A stretch of 64,000 nt of DNA from CAIXSC01 sp046349855 (GTDB taxonomy: Bacteria; Planctomycetota; Planctomycetia; Pirellulales; Pirellulaceae). Location: positions 186,001 through 250,000 of the forward strand of contig JAXMBM010000001.1 of assembly GCA_046349855.1 (NCBI GenBank). Reading direction: 5' to 3'. Positions 59,285-64,000 of this stretch are shown in pieces; position 1 is the first letter of the stretch; every line of letters starts with the position of its first letter. The position numbers and the translations under genes were made by a program. The notes beneath the pieces were generated by a model. It worked only from the letters and a program-made list of their open reading frames with translations, was not told the origin of the DNA and ran no database searches.

Positions 59285-60109
59285 TCATTCGGCGAGATTC
59301 CTCGGTCCTGACGCCACCCTCCGCCAACGCCAGAAAACCGGGGTCCCGACATTCAGTCCGAGGTGACGTTGAGCATGACCGTTGACGACGGCGATTTCGA
59401 GCTGTCCCGAGGAGCCCCACAGGGCGACCACGTCCCCTGGCGACCGCTGGCCGTAGGTCTCGACGAGCTCGAGATCAGCGAGCGATCCACAGCGGATCAC
59501 CACGTCGGCTCCAGCCACTCCCGGCGCGAGATGAGGCCGTGTGATATTGGTAATCAGGTTTCCAAATGAGTCGACTCGTTCGATGACTCCTTCTCCACCT
59601 GTCGCGGTGCGCTGGACGGCGGCCCAGACGAGTCGCGGTGCGAGCTCCCGGGGCGGTCCCAGCTGGCGTGGATCGAGTCCCTGAGCCAGCCGCGCGGCGA
59701 CGGGGGCCAGAATGTCGCGGCCGTGAAAGGTGCAGGACACCTCGCTGGCCCAGTACCGGGTCTCACGCAGTTCCACCGCCCAGGCGTTGGGAAAGAGCTG
59801 CAGGACACGATCGAGCACGCCGTTATCCGGCGCCAGATACCAGGCCTCGCCGCAGGAGGCGCACACCAGCGGCCGCTCGGTGCCAACTCCCGGATCGATC
59901 ACCACCACGTGAATCGTACCGGCCGGAAACCTCGGCGCCGCCTCGGCCAGCACACACGCCGCACCATGCAGATCCTGAGGCGCGATTTCGTGGGTAATGT
60001 CCACCACCTGGAGTTCGGGGGCGAGCGACAAGAGCACTCCCTTGAGCTGCCCCACGTACGAGCCCGACGTACCAAAGTCGGTCGTGAGGGTGATCAGCGG
60101 CCGGAACAT
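59285..60109 (-). CDS. S-adenosyl-L-methionine hydrolase (adenosine-forming), DUF62 family
   Basis: 274 residues from ATG 60109; a longer frame to 60277 lies inside gatB and is rejected. The opening PLITLTTDFGTSGSYVGQLK, DITHEIAPQDLHGAACVL, IHVVVIDPGVGTERPLV and LAPDNGVLDRVL are hallmarks of the SAM hydroxide adenosyltransferases, relatives of fluorinase. The Asp/Arg/His set of the hydroxide enzymes is plausible. It cleaves SAM to adenosine and methionine. It begins 5 bases past the gatB stop. Confidence 0.9.
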   Translation of the reverse strand: MFRPLITLTTDFGTSGSYVGQLKGVLLSLAPELQVVDITHEIAPQDLHGAACVLAEAAPRFPAGTIHVVVIDPGVGTERPLVCASCGEAWYLAPDNGVLDRVLQLFPNAWAVELRETRYWASEVSCTFHGRDILAPVAARLAQGLDPRQLGPPRELAPRLVWAAVQRTATGGEGVIERVDSFGNLITNITRPHLAPGVAGADVVIRCGSLADLELVETYGQRSPGDVVALWGSSGQLEIAVVNGHAQRHLGLNVGTPVFWRWRRVASGPRNLAE

Positions 60110-60114
60110 CGGTC

Positions 60115-61587
60115 TCACATCTGCTCGATGAGTTTCAAGCAGGTGGCCCGCACGTCCTGGGGATTGACGTTCGGATTCCGCTTCTTGGCCTGACCGATGA
60201 GCGAGGCAGCGGCCTGCATTTTTCCCGCTTTCACGTCGGCCACGATCCGCGGGTTGTCGGCCAGCAGCTGCCGGCACAGCGCCTCGATCTCGGCACCACT
60301 GACCGCCGCGATGCCTAGCCGCTCGAGGGCCGACGCCACCGTCAACCGTCCCTCGACCATCGCTCCGAAAACTTCCTTGGCACGCGGCGCGGGGACCGTG
60401 CCCTGACGTACGGCCGTCAGCAGTTCGGCCAGACTGGCCGCGGGCACGGGAAACGCTTCGATGCGGACTCCAAGTTCGTTCATCAGCCGCAGGACTTCCT
60501 GCGTGACCCAGTTGGCGGCTTGCTTCCCATCGCCGCAGGCATCGGCCACCGCGAGGTAGTAATCGGCAAACGCCCGCTCCTGATTGACGATCACGTCGGC
60601 ATCGTAGGGCGGCAACTGGTACTGCCGTTCCAATCGCGATCGCAGATCGGCCGGCAACTCGCCCAGCCCCTGGCGAACCTGTTCGATCTCTTCTTCCGTC
60701 ACCACGACCGGCGCCAGGTCGGGATCCGGAAAATATCGGTAGTCGCTCGACTCTTCCTTGTGCCGCTGGCCGTAGGTCACCTGCCGTTGATCGTCCCAGC
60801 CTCGGGTCTGCTTGGGGATGTCCCCTTTTCGCTGCCGAGTCTCCTGCCAGACCTCGTACTGCCGTTCGACCTCGTAGCTCAGCGCCCGCTCGACCGCGCG
60901 GAAGCTGTTCACGTTCTTCACCTCGACGATCGGCGTCGCCACCACGCCATCGCTCGTCGGAATGTGCAGGTTAATGTTGGCGTCGACCCGCAGGCTGCCT
61001 TCCTGCATGTTGCAGTCGGACACGCCGAGATACAGCAGCAGCAGGCGGAGTTCGGTGAGGTAGGCTTTGGCTTCCTTGGGGGAACGCAAGTCGGGTTCGC
61101 TGACGATCTCCAGCAAGGGCGTGCCGGTGCGGTTGAGATCGATCCGGCTGTCGGCCTTCCCCGCCACCTCGTCGTGCATGCTCTTTCCCGCATCCTCTTC
61201 CAGGTGAGCCCGGGTGATACGGACGCGTCGCGGAGCGAATTCCCCCTTCGGATCGCGGATCTCCAGCCAGCCGGACCGCGACATCGGCAGATCGAACTGG
61301 CTGATCTGATATCCCTTGGGCAGGTCGGGATAGTAGTAGTTCTTGCGGTCCCATTTGGTGAACGTGGGAATCTCGCAGTGCAGCGCCACCGCCGTGCGCA
61401 AGGCCAGGCGATAGGCCGCGCGATTCATCACCGGCAGCGCCCCCGGCAAACCGATGCAGACCGGGCAGGTCTGCGTGTTGGGTGCCGCTCCAAACCGCGT
61501 GCTGCAGCGACAGAACAACTTGCTCTGCGTCGCCAGCTGGACGTGGACCTCCAAGCCAATCACGATCTCGTAGGGCGAGTCGCTCAT
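60115..61587 (-). CDS. gatB: Aspartyl/glutamyl-tRNA amidotransferase subunit B
   Basis: 490 residues. It phosphorylates and amidates Glu-tRNA(Gln)/Asp-tRNA(Asn) with GatA and GatC. Signatures are EIVIGLEVHVQLATQSKLFC, QTCPVCIGLPGALPVMN, NYYYPDLPKGYQISQFD, RTGTPLLEIVSEPDLRSPKE, and LRVDANINLHI. The C-terminal YqeY-like tail ends NPNVNPQDVRATCLKLIEQM. Its ATG overlaps the gatA stop. Confidence 0.97.
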   Translation of the reverse strand: MSDSPYEIVIGLEVHVQLATQSKLFCRCSTRFGAAPNTQTCPVCIGLPGALPVMNRAAYRLALRTAVALHCEIPTFTKWDRKNYYYPDLPKGYQISQFDLPMSRSGWLEIRDPKGEFAPRRVRITRAHLEEDAGKSMHDEVAGKADSRIDLNRTGTPLLEIVSEPDLRSPKEAKAYLTELRLLLLYLGVSDCNMQEGSLRVDANINLHIPTSDGVVATPIVEVKNVNSFRAVERALSYEVERQYEVWQETRQRKGDIPKQTRGWDDQRQVTYGQRHKEESSDYRYFPDPDLAPVVVTEEEIEQVRQGLGELPADLRSRLERQYQLPPYDADVIVNQERAFADYYLAVADACGDGKQAANWVTQEVLRLMNELGVRIEAFPVPAASLAELLTAVRQGTVPAPRAKEVFGAMVEGRLTVASALERLGIAAVSGAEIEALCRQLLADNPRIVADVKAGKMQAAASLIGQAKKRNPNVNPQDVRATCLKLIEQM

Positions 61588-63125
61588 GACAGTGCCGGCC
61601 TCCGCAAGTGCCAGTCGGTAACCCGCTGAAAGCGATGCGCGGCACGCAGCAACCGCTCTTCCTCGAACGGTGGCGCCTGCAGCTGCAGGCCGATCGGCAG
61701 GCCACCGGCGGTGAAACCGCAGGGGAGCGAAAGGCCCGGTACTCCAGCCAGGTTGGCAGTCACCGTGTAGAGATCTTCCAGGTACATGGCCAGCGGATCG
61801 CCGGCCTTTTCTCCCAGGCGATAGGCGGGCGTGGGCGTCGTGGGTCCCACGATCAGGTCGACCTCGCGAAACGCCGCATCGTAGTCGTTGCGGATCAGCC
61901 GCCGCGTCTGCAGCGCTTTGAGGTAGAAGGCGTCGTAGTAGCCGGCGCTCAGGGCATAGGTTCCCAGCATCACCCGTCGCTTGACCTCCGCACCGAAGCC
62001 CTCGGCCCGCGTGCGACGGTAGAGCCGCACCAGGGGAGAATCGACGGCGGCCTCCGCCGCTTCGCCACCGCGCGCCCGCGCCGCTTCCCGCTCGGCCTCC
62101 AGTTCGGCGAGCATCGACCGCTCGTCGGTGCGATATCCGTAGTGCACCCCGTCGTACCGCGCCAGGTTACTCGACGCCTCACACGGCGCAATGATGTAGT
62201 ACGTCGCGATGCCATAGCGGCTGTGAGGCAACGAGATCGTCTTGAGCTGAGCTCCGAGCGATTCGTACACGCGCAGCGCCTCACGCACCGCCGCTTCGAT
62301 GTCCGCGTCGAGCCCTTGATCGAAATGCTCGCGGACAACTCCCAGCGTCAGCCCGGCCAACGGCTGATCCAATCGTTCCGAGTATCGCGTGACGGGCACA
62401 TCGGCCGAGGTGGAATCGAGCGGGTCGTGTCCGGCCATCGCTTCCAGCAGCAACGCCACATCTTCGGCTGTCCGCGCCAAGGGCCCGGCCTGATCCAGGC
62501 TGCTGGCGAACGCCACCAGCCCATACCGGCTGACACGACCATACGTCGGCTTCAGACCGGTGACGCCGCAGAGGGCCGCCGGCTGGCGAATCGATCCGCC
62601 TGTGTCCGTACCGATCGACCAGGGGGTCATGCCGGCCGCCACGCAAGCCGCCGACCCACCACTCGATCCCCCGGGAATCCGCGTCAGGTCCCACGGATTG
62701 CGCGTGGTCCGCAGGGCCGAGTTCTCGGTGGAGCCGCCCATCGCGAACTCATCCAGGTTCACTTTGCCCACGAGAATGGCATCGGCCGCTTTCAGCCGCG
62801 CGATCACGGTGGCGTCGTAGGGCGGGACGAACCGCTCGAGCATTTTCGAGCCGCAGGTCGTCACCTGTCCCTGAGTGCAGAGGATGTCCTTGACGGCGAT
62901 CGGAATCCCGGCGAGTGCCCCGACCGGCTCGCCCCGACTCCGCCGCGCATCGACGTCGGCCGCCTGCTCCAGCGCCGCCGCCGCATGGACCGCGAGAAAC
63001 GCTCCCACCTGGCCGTCCCGCTGCTCGATCCGCTCCAGGCAGCCGCGCGTCAATTCAACCGCCGAGACGCGCCGCGCCTCCAGCTCTCGACGCATCTCCG
63101 CCGCCGACGAATCCCACAGCGACAT
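61584..63125 (-). CDS. gatA: Aspartyl/glutamyl-tRNA amidotransferase subunit A
   Basis: 513 residues of the amidase-signature enzyme that releases ammonia from glutamine for GatB. The Ser-cisSer-Lys triad is visible: GIPIAVKDILCTQG (Lys), GGSSGGSAACVAAGMTPWSI (Ser), and the downstream IRQPAALCGVTGLKPTYGRV block. The length is normal. It forms an operon with gatC and gatB. Confidence 0.97.
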   Translation of the reverse strand: MSLWDSSAAEMRRELEARRVSAVELTRGCLERIEQRDGQVGAFLAVHAAAALEQAADVDARRSRGEPVGALAGIPIAVKDILCTQGQVTTCGSKMLERFVPPYDATVIARLKAADAILVGKVNLDEFAMGGSTENSALRTTRNPWDLTRIPGGSSGGSAACVAAGMTPWSIGTDTGGSIRQPAALCGVTGLKPTYGRVSRYGLVAFASSLDQAGPLARTAEDVALLLEAMAGHDPLDSTSADVPVTRYSERLDQPLAGLTLGVVREHFDQGLDADIEAAVREALRVYESLGAQLKTISLPHSRYGIATYYIIAPCEASSNLARYDGVHYGYRTDERSMLAELEAEREAARARGGEAAEAAVDSPLVRLYRRTRAEGFGAEVKRRVMLGTYALSAGYYDAFYLKALQTRRLIRNDYDAAFREVDLIVGPTTPTPAYRLGEKAGDPLAMYLEDLYTVTANLAGVPGLSLPCGFTAGGLPIGLQLQAPPFEEERLLRAAHRFQRVTDWHLRRPALS

Positions 63126-63136
63126 CGAGGCCTCCC

Positions 63137-63427
63137 CTATTCACCTAGCACGGCGGGCACACGATAGCATTCGTCATCCCGTTTGGGGGCGTTGGACAGC
63201 GCCAACTCGCGATCGAGGCTCGGCCGAACCCCATCCTCCGCAAAGACGTTGGTGACGTCGAGCGGGTGGGCCAGAGGCGGCACCCCGGTGGTGTCGAGCT
63301 GATTGAGCTGCTCGACAAAATGGACGATCTGCCCCAGCTCCGTGGTGAGGCGATCGAGTTCGGCGTCCGTCAAGCGCAGACGGGCCAACAGCGAAACTTT
63401 TTCGACATCCGCCCGGCTGAGCGACAT
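63137..63427 (-). CDS. gatC: Aspartyl/glutamyl-tRNA amidotransferase subunit C
   Basis: 96 residues. The small helical clamp of the GatCAB complex: VEKVSLLARLRLTDAELDRL, VEQLNQLDTTGVPPLAHPLD, then the C-terminal APKRDDECYRVPAVL, matching the GatC family. It starts one base after the rpmB stop and is followed by gatA after 11 bases. Confidence 0.95.
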   Translation of the reverse strand: MSLSRADVEKVSLLARLRLTDAELDRLTTELGQIVHFVEQLNQLDTTGVPPLAHPLDVTNVFAEDGVRPSLDRELALSNAPKRDDECYRVPAVLGE

Positions 63428-63428
63428 G

Positions 63429-63719
63429 TCAGGCCTTCGTCTTGACCTTGGCCTTTTCCGCCGGGCCGAGCTTGAACGGCTTGTGCTTCACCGCTTTACG
63501 CACGAATCCGCTGCGCAGGCAGCTGGTGCACACCAGCATCGACTGCGTGGTCCCGTTGGGCAGACTGGCCTTGACCGTCTGCAGGTTGGGCTTGAATTTC
63601 CGCCGGCTGATCCCTGTGATCTTCGTACCGACACCGCCCAGGTACTTCGCCTTGCCGCGCGTCTCGACCTGATTCCCCATCGACGCGGTCTTGCCGCAAA
63701 CTTCACATGCCCGGGCCAT
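63429..63719 (-). CDS. rpmB: 50S ribosomal protein L28
   Basis: 96 residues from ATG 63719 with GAGGTT upstream; the ATG two codons earlier is less well placed. The sequence opens MARACEVCGKTASMGNQV and continues ISRRKFKPNLQTVKASL, with a CxxC pair in each half (CEVC, CTSC) that can bind zinc. The Lys-rich tail is normal. It heads the gatCAB group. Confidence 0.95.
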   Translation of the reverse strand: MARACEVCGKTASMGNQVETRGKAKYLGGVGTKITGISRRKFKPNLQTVKASLPNGTTQSMLVCTSCLRSGFVRKAVKHKPFKLGPAEKAKVKTKA

Positions 63720-63865
63720 GATCAACCTCGTTACGTTTCGTGTTCCTCAGTCAGGGAACCCCAGAGTATAGCGATCGGCCGCCCTGCCGCAATGGCGGCG
63801 CCGCCGCCCCGTCGGCTTTCCTGTCCCACCGACCGGACTGCCCCCGGTACCTCGCACGATCCGTC

Positions 63866-64000
63866 TTGGACGCGATCGCTCCGGACGCCGAGCCGAAGCC
63901 GTCCGAACCCGAGAAGAACCCTGCGGCGGTCGCCCTTGGCCGGTTGGGCGGGCTCAAGGGCGGGAAGGCTAGGGCTGCAAAGCTATCTGCGGCTAATCGC
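63866..64000 (+). CDS. Partial small basic protein at right edge (GGLKGGKARA type)
   Basis: The plus strand ends with an open frame reading EKNPAAVALGRLGGLKGGKA, then RAAKLSAANR, cut by the window edge. This Gly/Lys/Ala motif recalls short histone-H1-like or uncharacterised proteins found in many bacteria. The start shown (TTG 63866) is a guess; the frame stays open further upstream without a convincing start. It may be part of a larger or degraded gene. Confidence 0.3.
   Translation, partial: MDAIAPDAEPKPSEPEKNPAAVALGRLGGLKGGKARAAKLSAANR

Noticed and set aside
63751..63957. Minus-strand ORF upstream of rpmB
   Set aside because: It is antisense to the GGLKGGKARA-type frame and has no feature of its own.

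Overview
This is high-GC DNA that most likely comes from a member of the Planctomycetota. The markers are a DUF1559 prepilin-like protein with its partner lipoprotein, CsrA, a DUF2203 protein, giant secreted beta-helix proteins, and complex I subunits with long low-complexity insertions. I cannot place it below phylum level.

Layout. Positions 1-6.8 kb carry mostly minus-strand housekeeping genes: a YHS-type secreted protein, aroB, a rhomboid protease, ygfZ and a LarA-like protein. At 7.1-8.5 kb lies a frameshifted remnant of a large repeated protein family. Two paralogous secreted beta-helix proteins fill 8.9-14.5 kb, followed by the Sua5-type tRNA threonylcarbamoylation gene, ferrochelatase, tRNA-Glu and csrA. 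A respiratory complex I operon (nuoI, a DUF2203 gene, nuoA, nuoC, nuoD ... nuoH, J, K, L, M, N) spans 17.7-39.6 kb. It is interrupted between nuoD and nuoH by an accessory segment of about 8.7 kb. That segment holds an AbiE-type toxin-antitoxin pair with striking operator repeats, truncated arsA, tspO and acetyltransferase genes, and a stress/repair set (SRPBCC protein, hydrolase, SDR, DUF1990 protein, UvsE endonuclease, GNAT). nuoB, nuoE, nuoF and nuoG are not in the window.

From 39.6 to 43.9 kb come tatD, a sialidase-like protein, an SDR and an amidohydrolase. A complete polyhydroxyalkanoate (PHA) locus follows at 43.8-49.8 kb: phaR regulator, a palindromic PhaR-type operator, phasin, phaA, a short PhaE-like subunit, phaB, phaC and another SDR. 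After a GNAT and the DUF1559/lipoprotein pair comes the most unusual region, 52.0-56.1 kb. It is a tight five-gene operon with a complete thiazole/oxazole-modified peptide (TOMM) enzyme set: an E1-like/RRE protein, a YcaO cyclodehydratase ending in PxPxP, and a SagB-type dehydrogenase. These are preceded by an SRPBCC membrane protein and by a small multi-spanning membrane protein whose N-terminus holds a streptolysin-S-like block of nine cysteines, seven of them consecutive. I propose that protein as the modified substrate.

The right end (56-64 kb) has a Tat-exported enolase-superfamily enzyme. A minus-strand operon-like run follows: rpmB, gatC, gatA, gatB, a SAM hydrolase, a stand-alone small domain resembling that hydrolase's C-terminal domain, and bioA.

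All assignments rest on reading the sequence and on remembered family features. No database search was possible.
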